Shown here: piece after piece, positions 1 to 13,449 of the stretch
How positions within the stretch are numbered: position 1 is the first letter of the stretch
Layout: the number at the start of each line of letters is the position of its first letter
From: Pseudorhodoferax sp965279475
GTDB taxonomy: Bacteria > Pseudomonadota > Gammaproteobacteria > Burkholderiales > Burkholderiaceae_C
DNA length: 64,000 bases
Reading direction: 5' to 3'
Assembly: GCA_965279475.1 (NCBI GenBank)
Contig: CBDIIA010000001.1
Coordinates: 1-64,000 of the forward strand
Made by a program: the position numbers and the translations under genes
The notes under the pieces: model-generated
Told to the model about the DNA's origin: nothing
What the model saw: the letters and a program-made list of their open reading frames with translations, nothing else
Database searches by the model: none

Positions 1-1811
<1,811 letters not shown>

Positions 1812-1949
1812 TATAACTTTGATCTACGAAATTAGCTTCAAGGAAGTTATGCCAAGTGACGCATTCAAGATATATCCGTGCAAACGGAGCTGATAAACAC
1901 TCTATGAATTCGCCTTGTTGACCATCGTGGTCAACAAAGCAACAAGTTA
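1812..1949 (+). other. 23S-5S spacer with processing hairpins
   Basis: This 138-nt transcribed spacer begins with the distal half of the 23S processing stem (1804-1822, the reverse complement of the 23S leader seen at 4552-4570). It also carries a perfect 10-bp hairpin, TTGTTGACCA/TGGTCAACAA with a 3-nt loop, at 1915-1937. Such stems are usual RNase III-type processing sites. The same spacer recurs unchanged at 7443-7580. Confidence 0.7.
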
Positions 1950-2064
1950 TGCCTGATGACCATAGCGAGGTGGTCCCACTCCTTCCCATCCCGAACAGGA
2001 CAGTGAAACGCCTCCGCGCCGATGATAGTGCGGGTTCCCGTGTGAAAGTAGGTCATCGTCAGGC
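1950..2064 (+). rRNA. rrf: 5S ribosomal RNA (first operon)
   Basis: A 115-nt 5S rRNA. The ends TGCCTGATGAC and GTCATCGTCAGGC pair as the terminal helix. The internal GGTGGTCCCACTCC and GTGAAACGCC blocks are typical of 5S. It follows 23S by about 140 nt and is followed at once by an intrinsic terminator. It is identical to the second copy at 7581-7695. Confidence 0.97.
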
Positions 2065-2077
2065 TCTTACAGCCCAG

Positions 2078-2105
2078 AACGCCCCCTCAGTCGAGGGGGC
2101 GTTTT
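2078..2105 (+). terminator. Intrinsic terminator of first rRNA operon
   Basis: A 10-bp GC-rich stem, ACGCCCCCTC/GAGGGGGCGT, closes an AGTC loop and runs into a short T tract just after the 5S gene. The identical structure ends the second operon at 7709-7736. Confidence 0.9.
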
Positions 2106-2137
2106 GCTCAGCGCTTCTGGTAGTGTTGAGCAAAACG
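2100..2137. repeat. 11-bp inverted repeat overlapping the terminator tail
   Basis: CGTTTTGCTCA at 2100-2110 recurs inverted as TGAGCAAAACG at 2127-2137, with a 16-nt spacer. The left arm is the tail of the terminator. The structure could act as a back-up terminator or simply reflect duplication of the terminator tail. It is not present after the second operon, where the sequence diverges at 7740. Confidence 0.6.
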
Positions 2138-2147
2138 CTAAATACGT

Positions 2148-2177
2148 TTGCAAACATGCCAAAAAGCATGCTATAAT
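2148..2177 (+). promoter_or_regulatory. Sigma-70 promoter of second rRNA operon
   Basis: The -35 box is TTGCAA (2148-2153), the spacer is 18 bp, and the -10 box is a perfect TATAAT (2172-2177). The region upstream is AT-rich, as an UP element would be. It lies about 240 nt before the 16S gene, so the second operon can be transcribed independently of the first. Confidence 0.7.
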
Positions 2178-2414
2178 TCAAGGCTCAGCTGATCACAGCA
2201 AGACTTGAGAAAAGCAGGGTAGATTGAACGACAAGTTTGGTTGGCTCTGGCTCTTTAAAAATATACAGCCGATAAGCGTGGGCGTTTGGGTGGAGTTGCC
2301 AAGTTCTTCGGAACAAGTGCACTGCACTTAAAACGCTCATGAGAATAGAAGTGAAGTTCACTTCAATTCCGTTTTTATGAGTTGCTTGAGAAATCGAGCG
2401 AAAAAATCAAGATC
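2178..2414 (+). promoter_or_regulatory. rRNA leader with boxA antitermination site
   Basis: This transcribed leader lies between the promoter and 16S. GGCTCTTTAAAAA at 2249-2261 matches the boxA antitermination consensus (TGCTCTTTAACAA). A further 8-bp inverted repeat, GAAGTGAA/TTCACTTC, lies at about 2349-2365. No gene is present in this stretch. Confidence 0.65.
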
Positions 2415-3950
<1,536 letters not shown>

Positions 3951-4047
3951 TGGAAACTGCAACAAAGCTCAAACGCTCACACTTATCGGTTGTTGGAAGG
4001 TTGTCGCCAAAGTCTGGGCTTCATGTCTGGATCGAGTCGATCGCTCT

Positions 4048-4124
4048 GGGTCTGTAGCTCAGTTGGTTAGAGCACCGTCTTGATAAGGCGGGGGTCGTTG
4101 GTTCGAGACCAACCAGACCCACCA
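4048..4124 (+). tRNA. tRNA-Ile (GAU anticodon)
   Basis: A 77-nt tRNA in the 16S-23S spacer. The acceptor stem GGGTCTG/CAGACCC is perfect, the anticodon GAT is at 4082-4084, the T-loop contains GTTCGAGACC, and the CCA end is encoded at 4122-4124. The pairing with tRNA-Ala downstream is the classic spacer arrangement. Confidence 0.98.
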
Positions 4125-4148
4125 TACATCCAATATCCTATTGCTTTT

Positions 4149-4224
4149 GGGGGTGTAGCTCAGCTGGGAGAGCGGCTGCTTTGCAAGCAGTAGGTAGCGG
4201 GTTCGAGTCCTGTCACCTCCACCA
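4149..4224 (+). tRNA. tRNA-Ala (UGC anticodon)
   Basis: A 76-nt tRNA, 24 nt after tRNA-Ile. The acceptor stem GGGGGTG pairs with CACCTCC (one G-U pair). The anticodon TGC is at 4182-4184 in loop CTTTGCAAG, and CCA is encoded. Confidence 0.98.
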
Positions 4225-4563
4225 ATTTCTTTCGACATCAATTGTCAACACCAAAGCGGCTTGGCCTTCGGGCAAGGCTGTTTTGTTGTTGGTCAAGATC
4301 TCTTGATCAATCGGCTGTTCTTTAAAAAATTCATAGAGTTTAATCAGCGTTGTTGGCGGAAACTGCACATTCGTAAAGGTTTAGTGCAGACCGTGCCGCT
4401 AACAACAAATTTTGATTGCGTCAAAATGAATATCAGACTTCTAGTTTGAGATTCGAATACTTCAAGTGAGAATTTGAAGATACGGCATAACGCGTCAGGT
4501 GCAAGACCTGACAAACATTCCTTGAAAACAACTTAGGTTTCGCAAGAAACGTCAAAGTTATAG
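4225..4563 (+). promoter_or_regulatory. 16S-23S spacer, distal part, with second boxA and 23S leader stem
   Basis: This 339-nt transcribed spacer holds no gene. TGTTCTTTAAAAAA at 4316-4329 is a second boxA-like antitermination site ahead of 23S. The last part (4552-4570, running into 23S) is a perfect 19-bp complement of 7435-7453 and forms the long processing stem that loops out 23S. Confidence 0.7.
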
Positions 4564-7442
<2,879 letters not shown>

Positions 7443-7580
7443 TATAACTTTGATCTACGAAATTAGCTTCAAGGAAGTTATGCCAAGTGACGCATTCAAG
7501 ATATATCCGTGCAAACGGAGCTGATAAACACTCTATGAATTCGCCTTGTTGACCATCGTGGTCAACAAAGCAACAAGTTA

Positions 7581-7695
7581 TGCCTGATGACCATAGCGAG
7601 GTGGTCCCACTCCTTCCCATCCCGAACAGGACAGTGAAACGCCTCCGCGCCGATGATAGTGCGGGTTCCCGTGTGAAAGTAGGTCATCGTCAGGC
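7581..7695 (+). rRNA. rrf: 5S ribosomal RNA (second operon)
   Basis: Identical to the 5S at 1950-2064, including the terminal helix. The 23S-5S spacer before it (7443-7580) and the terminator after it are also identical to those of the first operon. Confidence 0.97.
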
Positions 7696-7708
7696 TCTTA
7701 CAGCCCAG

Positions 7709-7736
7709 AACGCCCCCTCAGTCGAGGGGGCGTTTT
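7709..7736 (+). terminator. Intrinsic terminator of second rRNA operon
   Basis: Same 10-bp stem, AGTC loop and T tract as at 2078-2105. Identity between the two operons ends 3 bp further on (7739), where a TGTGCGCG sequence begins that may be the outer end of the IS21-type remnant. Confidence 0.9.
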
Positions 7737-7842
7737 GCTTTGTGCGCGTGATTGTTAGCGCCAGTGCCATCGTGATCAGCAGTGCCAATTGAACATTGAC
7801 CAGGGGCTGGAGCTGGTTCCGTTAGGAGCCAGCTGTGAATAA

Positions 7843-8159
7843 CTATAAGGTGGATGCCTCGGTGGGTCCTCCTTTTCTTGAACCGGTTATTGGTATTCCC
7901 GAGCCGTCAGGCGAGGCCCCTTCCTCCGTGGCCTCGCTCACCTGGGCCACCGCTGCCTTCCTGGTCTGCTCGCGCGTCTTGATGCGTCCCCGGGCTTCGT
8001 GCGTGCTGTGACGGAAGCGGTAGGAATCATTGCCCGTTTCGATGATGTGGCAGTGATGCGTCAAGCGATCTAACAGCGCTGTGGTCATCTTGGCGTCGCC
8101 GAACACACTGGACCACTCAGCGAACGTCAGGTTGGTGGTGATCATCACGCTGGTGTGCT
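7843..8159 (-). pseudogene. istB: IS21-family istB, C-terminal remnant
   Basis: This encodes only about the last 105 residues of an IstB-type AAA+ helper ATPase of IS21 elements. The recognisable block starts HTSVMITTNLTFAEWSSVFG and continues with TALLDRLTHHCHIIETGNDSYRFR, which corresponds to the sensor and C-terminal part of IstB. Walker A and B motifs, the rest of istB and istA are missing. The reading frame is cut exactly at the IS66 end (8160). The 100 bp between it and the rRNA terminator (7741-7842) contain short repeats such as CAGTGCCA and may be the IS21 terminal region. It is non-functional. Confidence 0.85.
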
Positions 8160-8182
8160 GTAAGCGGCCAGCCACCCCGTCT
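8160..8182. repeat. IS66 terminal inverted repeat, left
   Basis: Begins GTAAGCGGCCAG and matches the complement of the right end at 20 of 23 positions (mismatches at positions 13, 16 and 20). It lies inside the istB frame, which it interrupts. Confidence 0.9.
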
Positions 8183-8198
8183 GACGGCAGGTCCGTAA

Positions 8199-8420
8199 TC
8201 AGTCGGTGTTGATCTCGTCGACGATGTGCCCGTCGTCATAGAACCGTCCGATGGCTTTGTCCAGACGCTTGAGCAACGCGTTCAGCGTCTCGCCGTCCCG
8301 TCGAACCAGCATGGCCAAGGCGTTGTGGTCATCGGCAGCGGTTGCCGCGCAGTCGATGGGGTAGACCGCGCCCAGGGTGATGTTGCCGCCGTCAGCGATC
8401 AATGCTTCGATGTGCTTCAT
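8199..8420 (-). CDS. Small IS66-associated protein of unknown function
   Basis: A 73-residue protein starting MKHIEALIADGGNITLGAVY and ending FYDDGHIVDEINTD. I have no function for it. Similar small frames are, to my recollection, common at the 3' end of IS66-type elements in Burkholderiales. The start codon lies inside the last codons of tnpC (29-bp overlap, different frame) and the gene ends 39 bp before the left terminal repeat. It therefore travels with the element and is probably expressed by coupling to tnpC. The negative charge and the LVRRDGETLNALLKRLDKAI helix are the only visible features. Confidence 0.65.
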   Translation of the reverse strand: MKHIEALIADGGNITLGAVYPIDCAATAADDHNALAMLVRRDGETLNALLKRLDKAIGRFYDDGHIVDEINTD

Positions 8421-10068
8421 GCGTGGGCATTGTGTCTGGTGCCTGTTTCCAGCGATGCGGCAGCAGTTGATCAATCGCGTTGTTCGGATGCGCGAGCAAG
8501 CGCTCCAGCACGTCCTTGAGGTAGGCCCACGGATCGTTCCCATTGAGCTTGGCTGACTGCACCAGGCTCATCACCATCGCGGCGCGCTGGCCGGCCAGTT
8601 CGCTGCCACAGAAGAGCCAGGCCTTTCTGCCCACGGCCCAGGGACGCATCAGATTCTCGATGTGGTTGTTGTCGATGCTCACCGCTCCGTCGTGCAGGAA
8701 GCGGCCCAGTGCCGTCCAGCGCCTCAGGCTGTAGTCGAGCGCCGCCGCAATGCTGCCGCCGTCGGCCACACGCGTCCTCTCCCGCCGCAGCCACACGTTC
8801 AGTTCTTCCCACAGCGGGCCGGCGCGCATTTGCCTGAACGCCAGCCGATCGGGCGCTGTCATGTCGCGCGCCTGCTGCTCGATGCGATACAGCCAGGCGA
8901 TGCGCTCGATGGCCTGGGTGGCTACAGGACTGGCATGCGCCTTAGCCAGTTCGTCGAACTTGCGGCGTGCGTGGGCTAGGCAGCCGGCCTCTGTGCGCCC
9001 TGCTCCCCGGAACACCGCGTCATAGCCCTTGTAGTCGTCACAGGTGATGGTGCCCGTCCACCCGTGGAGGAAGGCCATCGGGTACCTGGCGCCACGGCCC
9101 ACGCAGAAGTCGTAGATCACGCCAGGGATGGCATCGTGCTGCCCTCTGGCATACGCCCACACATAGGCCTTGGTGGTCTTGCCCGCGCTGGGGTCGAGCA
9201 TCTTCACAGGCGTCTCATCGGCGTGCAGCACCTGCGCCCCCAGCACGAAAGCACGGTGCGCGTCGTACAGCGGCTGCAGGCTGGCGCCGGCAGCGCCCGA
9301 CCAGGCCGCCAGCGTGGAGCGCGGCGTGTGCACGCCCGAACGTGCGTTGATCTGCTCTTGCCGGTAGTACGGCAGGTGGTCCACGAAGCGGCTGACCAGC
9401 GTGTGCGCCAGCAGACCTGGCGTTGGCACTCCCTTGTCAATGATCTGCGGCTCTGCGGGCTCCTGCACCAGCACCTCACAGCACTTGCAAGCCCATTTGC
9501 CGCGCACATGGCGGTGCACGAAGAACTCGGCCGGCACGATATCGAGCCGCTCGCTCACGTCTTCGCCGATGCGCACCATCGCCTTACCGCAGCTCGGGGA
9601 TGGACAGGTGGTGTTCTCGGGTTCATGGCGATGCTCCACGCGGCGCAAGTGCTCGGGCAAGGGCTGGCGACGCGGCTTGCGCGGGGTGGCTGCCGCTGGC
9701 GATGTGCTGGGCGTGCCATCACCTTGCAAGGCCTGCAGCTGGGCTTGCAGGCTGGCTTCGTCTTCGGCCGCGGTCTCCTCGAACATCTGGCGCTGTTCGG
9801 CGTTCATCGCCTCGGTCCTGGCCCCAAACTTCCAGGCCTTCAGGCGCGCCAGCTCAAAGGTGATGCGCTCGATCTTGGTGTCCTTGAACTTGGTCTCGCG
9901 ATCCCGCCGCGCGATGTGCTCGTCCTTGGCCTGCAGCGCTGTTTGCTGGGCAGATAGTTGTGTGCCCTGCGCGGTCAGCTGCGCAAGCAGCGTTGCAGCC
10001 AGCTCTGTGACGGCACTCTTGCTCAGACCCTTGAGGTCTTCGGCCTTGAGCGTGTGCACGTCGAGCAT
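8392..10068 (-). CDS. tnpC: IS66-family transposase TnpC (DDE)
   Basis: A 558-residue DDE transposase. The N-terminus has a helical, probably coiled-coil region (about residues 10-90, rich in Q, K and R). A zinc-ribbon follows (CPSPSCGK ... CKCC), then the catalytic core with VLHADETPVKML (first Asp), a CDDYKGYDAVF block and CLAHARRKFDEL, and a C-terminal SIDNNHIENLMRPWAVGRK motif typical of IS66. The start at MLDVHTLKAEDL is chosen because family members begin there; an earlier in-frame ATG at 10158 would add 30 atypical residues. It lies about 95 bp after tnpB. The frame looks intact. Confidence 0.93.
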   Translation of the reverse strand: MLDVHTLKAEDLKGLSKSAVTELAATLLAQLTAQGTQLSAQQTALQAKDEHIARRDRETKFKDTKIERITFELARLKAWKFGARTEAMNAEQRQMFEETAAEDEASLQAQLQALQGDGTPSTSPAAATPRKPRRQPLPEHLRRVEHRHEPENTTCPSPSCGKAMVRIGEDVSERLDIVPAEFFVHRHVRGKWACKCCEVLVQEPAEPQIIDKGVPTPGLLAHTLVSRFVDHLPYYRQEQINARSGVHTPRSTLAAWSGAAGASLQPLYDAHRAFVLGAQVLHADETPVKMLDPSAGKTTKAYVWAYARGQHDAIPGVIYDFCVGRGARYPMAFLHGWTGTITCDDYKGYDAVFRGAGRTEAGCLAHARRKFDELAKAHASPVATQAIERIAWLYRIEQQARDMTAPDRLAFRQMRAGPLWEELNVWLRRERTRVADGGSIAAALDYSLRRWTALGRFLHDGAVSIDNNHIENLMRPWAVGRKAWLFCGSELAGQRAAMVMSLVQSAKLNGNDPWAYLKDVLERLLAHPNNAIDQLLPHRWKQAPDTMPTHEAHRSIDR

Positions 10069-10162
10069 GCCGCTATTGTGGGCAGCGGCATGGCTGCGGT
10101 CATCGGGGGATGTTCGGATTGCTCGACGCACAGCCTTCCCAGGCCGCGCATCGGGCACAGGG

Positions 10163-10501
10163 TCACACGCGCGTGATGACCTGCAGGTGCTCCAGCCGCT
10201 GCCATGGCAGGCCTATGACGAGAGCGTTGAACTGCGCCTGCGTCAATGTGGGCGGTTGCAGTGGCGCGCCGCCGTCGGGCCATACGAAGCGGCCCTGGTT
10301 CAAACGACGTGTGGCACACCACACGCCAAAGCCGTCGTGCACCAGCAGCTTCATTCGCGTGCCGCGTGCGTTGGCGAAGAGGTAGCCGTGGTGCGCCTGG
10401 GCTGCACCGAACACCTGCACCACGCGGGCGATCAAGCGGTCAGACCCCGCACGCATGTCCACAGGGGCCACTGCCATCCACATCGCGTCGATGCGGATCA
10501 T
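10163..10501 (-). CDS. tnpB: IS66 accessory protein TnpB (Orf2)
   Basis: A 112-residue IS66 Orf2-type protein. It carries the family pattern VAPVDMRAGSDRLIARVV at the N-terminus, HGYLFANARGTRMKLLVHDG in the middle and RFVWP further on. The protein is required for transposition in IS66 elements, but its biochemical role is not settled. The ATG at 10501 overlaps the tnpA stop by 4 bp (ATGA), which implies translational coupling. Confidence 0.92.
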   Translation of the reverse strand: MIRIDAMWMAVAPVDMRAGSDRLIARVVQVFGAAQAHHGYLFANARGTRMKLLVHDGFGVWCATRRLNQGRFVWPDGGAPLQPPTLTQAQFNALVIGLPWQRLEHLQVITRV

Positions 10502-10914
10502 CGCAGCAGCTCTCGCATCCAGGCCGCGCACCCAGCCGCCGCCGGCGTCGGCCAGCTCACGGTGATCGAGGTCGCACCGCGACGCAGTTCGATGCGGATG
10601 TCCGGTGCCCCGCTCTGCGCGGGCAGTTCCACCGGCACGAAGCCTGCTGTCACAGTTCGCGCCACCGGCTCGGGCACCGGCAGCGCCGGGGGCTTCTTGC
10701 CATCACGGCACGCCTCCGCTTCATGCACCCAGCGCCGCAGCAGATTCGCGTTGATGCCGTTGGCCATCGCCACCGCCGCCATCGACATGCCCGGCAGGCA
10801 CGACGCCACCGCGTTGGCCTTGAATTCGTCGCTATGCAAGCGCCGGCGCCGACGTTCGTCGACGGCTTGTTCGGCAGTAGTGTTCACGTGTCCACCAAGA
10901 GTTGAGGTGGACAC
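10498..10914 (-). CDS. tnpA: IS66 accessory protein TnpA (Orf1, HTH)
   Basis: A 138-residue protein with the Orf1 helix-turn-helix signature RRLHSDEFKANAVASCL ... GMSMAAVAMANGINANLLRRW, similar to the IS3/IS66 transposase-8 fold, and a C-terminal IRIELRRGATSITVSWP segment. The GTG start at 10914 follows AGGAG at a 4-nt spacing. A second in-frame GTG at 10887 is possible. A perfect 10-bp hairpin covers the 10914 start codon. Confidence 0.85.
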   Translation of the reverse strand: MSTSTLGGHVNTTAEQAVDERRRRRLHSDEFKANAVASCLPGMSMAAVAMANGINANLLRRWVHEAEACRDGKKPPALPVPEPVARTVTAGFVPVELPAQSGAPDIRIELRRGATSITVSWPTPAAAGCAAWMRELLR

Positions 10915-10915
10915 G
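10887..10915 (-). promoter_or_regulatory. Hairpin covering the tnpA start codon
   Basis: 10-bp inverted arms (CGTGTCCACC / GGTGGACACG) with a 9-nt loop span the proposed GTG initiation codon of tnpA. In the mRNA this stem would sequester the start and could damp transposase-operon translation. The function is inferred only. Confidence 0.45.
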
Positions 10916-10943
10916 AGACTCCTGTGACTCTAGTGACGAATCA

Positions 10944-10966
10944 AGATGGGATGCCTGGCCGCTTAC
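10944..10966. repeat. IS66 terminal inverted repeat, right
   Basis: The complement starts GTAAGCGGCCAGGCATCCC. The outermost bases, read on the minus strand, supply the TAA stop (10963-10965) and part of the last lysine codon of the neighbouring gene. Confidence 0.9.
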
Positions 10967-11631
10967 TTCGCGAGAGCCCATTGCGCGACCCATTGGTGAT
11001 GGTGCAAGCCCACGTGGCTGATGACGAACACGACGCGCGTGGCGGTCCACTGGAAAGGTTCGATCGGCCTTTGCGCGATCAGGTTGCGGTCGTAGAGCAG
11101 CGTCATATGCGGTTGGCGGGTTTGATGCGGACGAAGCCCGGCGCGACGAAGCGCCGTGTGCATTGACTGTCTAAGTGCTGCAATCCGGACATCGCTCTCG
11201 GCATTGCAGCGCAGCACAAACGCCTCGCTCTGCGCATAACTCATCACATGGTCAAACACAACCGGGATCGGTGGACCATCCACACGCGCTGCAGCCGCCC
11301 TCGCTGCATCCACGTAGATCTGTGGCACGGCATCGGGAAAATTGGCAATGGTCTGCAGCGTGACGTGCAACCGATCTGGAGCTAGGCAGTTTCCTTCGAG
11401 GCCCTGGTCCAGGCGTAGACCGGCAGCGAGCCGTTCGAGGCGCGGGACGTCATCCATGTTCGGGAACAGCGCCAAGAACAACTTGTAGCCCGTCAGTTGT
11501 CTCGGGCCCGCTGGAACATGATCCAGCTCGAACTGCGCTTCCATTTCGTCGCCGCCAAACAGCGGCAACTGCCGCGTTCTGGCGGCCAAGGGAGAATGCG
11601 CGCGTCGTCGATCGGGCTGCTGGGACTTCAC
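10963..11631 (-). CDS. 2H phosphoesterase, 2'-5' RNA ligase (ThpR/LigT) family
   Basis: A protein of about 222 residues with the two H-x-T motifs of the 2H superfamily, RLHVTLQ and PHMTLLYD. These histidines line the active site of RNA 2',3'-cyclic phosphodiesterases. The N-terminal RQLPLFGG stretch is, as I recall, common in Burkholderiales members, so the GTG at 11631 is preferred over the internal ATG at 11544; a GTG at 11715 is also open. Neither has a strong ribosome site. The C-terminus WVAQWALAK runs into the IS66 terminal repeat, which provides the stop. Family members end near a W-x-L pattern, so at most a few residues were lost. Confidence 0.8.
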   Translation of the reverse strand: MKSQQPDRRRAHSPLAARTRQLPLFGGDEMEAQFELDHVPAGPRQLTGYKLFLALFPNMDDVPRLERLAAGLRLDQGLEGNCLAPDRLHVTLQTIANFPDAVPQIYVDAARAAAARVDGPPIPVVFDHVMSYAQSEAFVLRCNAESDVRIAALRQSMHTALRRAGLRPHQTRQPHMTLLYDRNLIAQRPIEPFQWTATRVVFVISHVGLHHHQWVAQWALAK

Positions 11632-11715
11632 CGGACCAGTATGCCAGCGCTGCCGCGGCACGGTGTGTTCCACAGGCGATGCTGAAGCAGGGGCCCCGGA
11701 ACTAGGCCCCGGCAC

Positions 11716-13401
11716 TCATTTCCCCGCGCGCAACTCCCTTCTCAGAATCTTGCCGACATTGCTCTTTGGCAGCTCCTCGCGAAATTCGATGTACTTGGGG
11801 CGCTTGTAGCCGGTCAGGCTCTGCGCACAATACTTGGCGACATCGTCCTCGCTCAGCAGCGGATCGCTCTTGACGATGAACACCTTGATCGCCTCGCCCT
11901 GCTTGTCGTCGGCAATCCCGATCGCAGCGCACTCCACGACGCCGGGGCATAGCGAGATCACGTTCTCCAACTCGTTCGGAAACACGTTGAACCCGCTGAC
12001 CAGGATCATGTCCTTCTTGCGGTCGACGATCTTCGTGTAGCCGTGCTCGTCCATGATGCCGACATCGCCGGTGCGCATGAAGCCGTCGGGTGTGAACGCC
12101 TTCTCGTTCTCTTCCGGTTGGTTGTAGTAGCCGCTCATCACGTTCGGTCCCCGGATGCAGATCTCGCCGGACTGCCCGATCGGCTGCGATACCCCTTCAT
12201 CATCTTTGATCGCGATGTCGATGCTCGGTAGCGGCAGCCCGATCGTGCCGGTGAACGCCTTCGACGTCACCGGGTTGTTCGTGCCGATGGCCACTGTCTC
12301 GCTCATGCCCCAGCCCTCGACCATCGGGCAGTCCGTTGCGTCGATCCAGTGTTTGGCCGTGCCCTCCGACGCAGCCATCCCGCCGGCCTGCGAGACGCAT
12401 AGCTGCGAAAAATCCACCGTCTTGAACTGCGGGTGCTGCAGCAAGGCATTGAACAAGGTATTGACGGCCGGCAGCACATGAAAGGGCCGCTTTTTCAGCA
12501 CCTCGACAAACTTGCCCGTGTCACGCGGGTTGGGAACGAGGGTGATGAACGAGCCGAGCTTGATCCCCAGCAGGCAAAGGTTCAGCGCGAAAATGTGGTA
12601 CAGCGGCAAGGCCGCGATGGCATTGACCTTGTGCAGGTCGCCGATCCTCTCCAGAGCGGGATAGAACCACGCTTCCGATTGCAGCACGGCCGCCACGACG
12701 TTGCGATGGGACAGCACCGCGCCTTTCGACAATCCTGTCGTCCCCCCGGTGTACTGAAGGAAAGCGGTCGAATCCATCGTCGCGCCACTGGGCCGCAGCT
12801 GCCGTGAGGTGCCTTCGGCAAGGGCTTGGTTGAACCGGGTCACCTTGCGCCCGTTCGTGAGTGGCAGCCTGTACTCCGGCACCATCTTCGCCAGATGCCG
12901 CACGGCGAACGTGATCCAGTTCCCGTAGAAGAAACCGAGCTGGTCGCCCATCGCGGTCACCACCACGTGCTGGACCGCCGTGTGCTCGATCACCTCTTCG
13001 AGCGTCTTCGCGAAGTTTTCCAGAATGACGATCGCCGTCGCACCCGAGTCCTTTAGCTGGTGCTCCAGCTCCCGCGGTGTGTAGAGGGGGTTCACGTTGA
13101 CGCAGGTGTACCCCGCCCGCAGGATGCCCGCCATCGTGACCGCAAACTGCGGCACGTTCGGCAGCATGATCGCCACCCGCGCGCCCGGTTCCAGCCCTTG
13201 CGCCCGCAGCCAGGCGCCCAGGGCGGCGGAACTCTCGTCGAGTTGCCGGTAGCTCATCCACCGGTCCATGCAGACGGAAAACGGATAGGCCGCGTTCTTC
13301 TTGAAAGATTCCTCGAGCAGCTGCGTCAGCGACCGGTACGGCGTTAGGTCCACCTCGTGTGGAACGTTCGAGGGGTAGCTTTTCAGCCAGGGTTTTTCCA
13401 T
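11716..13401 (-). CDS. fadD: Long-chain fatty acid-CoA ligase
   Basis: A 561-residue ANL-superfamily acyl-CoA synthetase that activates fatty acids with ATP and CoA for beta-oxidation or lipid synthesis. The AMP-binding loop YTGGTTGLSKGAVL, the adenylate motif VEGWGMSE, the hinge-type block YTKIVDRKKDMILVSGFNVF and the C-terminal catalytic lysine region KSNVGKILRRELR are all present. The length is normal for FadD. The ATG at 13401 follows AAGGAG at good spacing. It lies 48 bp downstream of the FFLEELY-motif-like gene on the same strand, so the two are probably co-transcribed. Confidence 0.93.
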   Translation of the reverse strand: MEKPWLKSYPSNVPHEVDLTPYRSLTQLLEESFKKNAAYPFSVCMDRWMSYRQLDESSAALGAWLRAQGLEPGARVAIMLPNVPQFAVTMAGILRAGYTCVNVNPLYTPRELEHQLKDSGATAIVILENFAKTLEEVIEHTAVQHVVVTAMGDQLGFFYGNWITFAVRHLAKMVPEYRLPLTNGRKVTRFNQALAEGTSRQLRPSGATMDSTAFLQYTGGTTGLSKGAVLSHRNVVAAVLQSEAWFYPALERIGDLHKVNAIAALPLYHIFALNLCLLGIKLGSFITLVPNPRDTGKFVEVLKKRPFHVLPAVNTLFNALLQHPQFKTVDFSQLCVSQAGGMAASEGTAKHWIDATDCPMVEGWGMSETVAIGTNNPVTSKAFTGTIGLPLPSIDIAIKDDEGVSQPIGQSGEICIRGPNVMSGYYNQPEENEKAFTPDGFMRTGDVGIMDEHGYTKIVDRKKDMILVSGFNVFPNELENVISLCPGVVECAAIGIADDKQGEAIKVFIVKSDPLLSEDDVAKYCAQSLTGYKRPKYIEFREELPKSNVGKILRRELRAGK

Positions 13402-13449
13402 GCAACACACTCCTTGAGCGCGATTGTGTGTGCGTGTACGCGCTCGTCG

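Larger units (their letters stand above)
8160..10966 (-). mobile_element. IS66-family insertion sequence (about 2.8 kb)
   Basis: This is a complete-looking IS66-type element. It carries tnpA, tnpB and tnpC on the minus strand plus a small passenger frame. It is bounded by 23-bp imperfect inverted repeats starting GTAAGCGGCCAG (8160-8182 and the complement of 10944-10966, 20 of 23 matching). The GTAAGCG terminus is typical of IS66. The 8-bp flanks differ (GGTGTGCT on the left, TTCGCGAG on the right), so no target duplication remains. This suggests deletion or recombination after insertion. Confidence 0.93.

Noticed and set aside
8226..10927. Long plus-strand frames within the IS66 element, one of about 508 codons
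   Set aside because: They are antisense to tnpA, tnpB and tnpC, which carry clear IS66 motifs.
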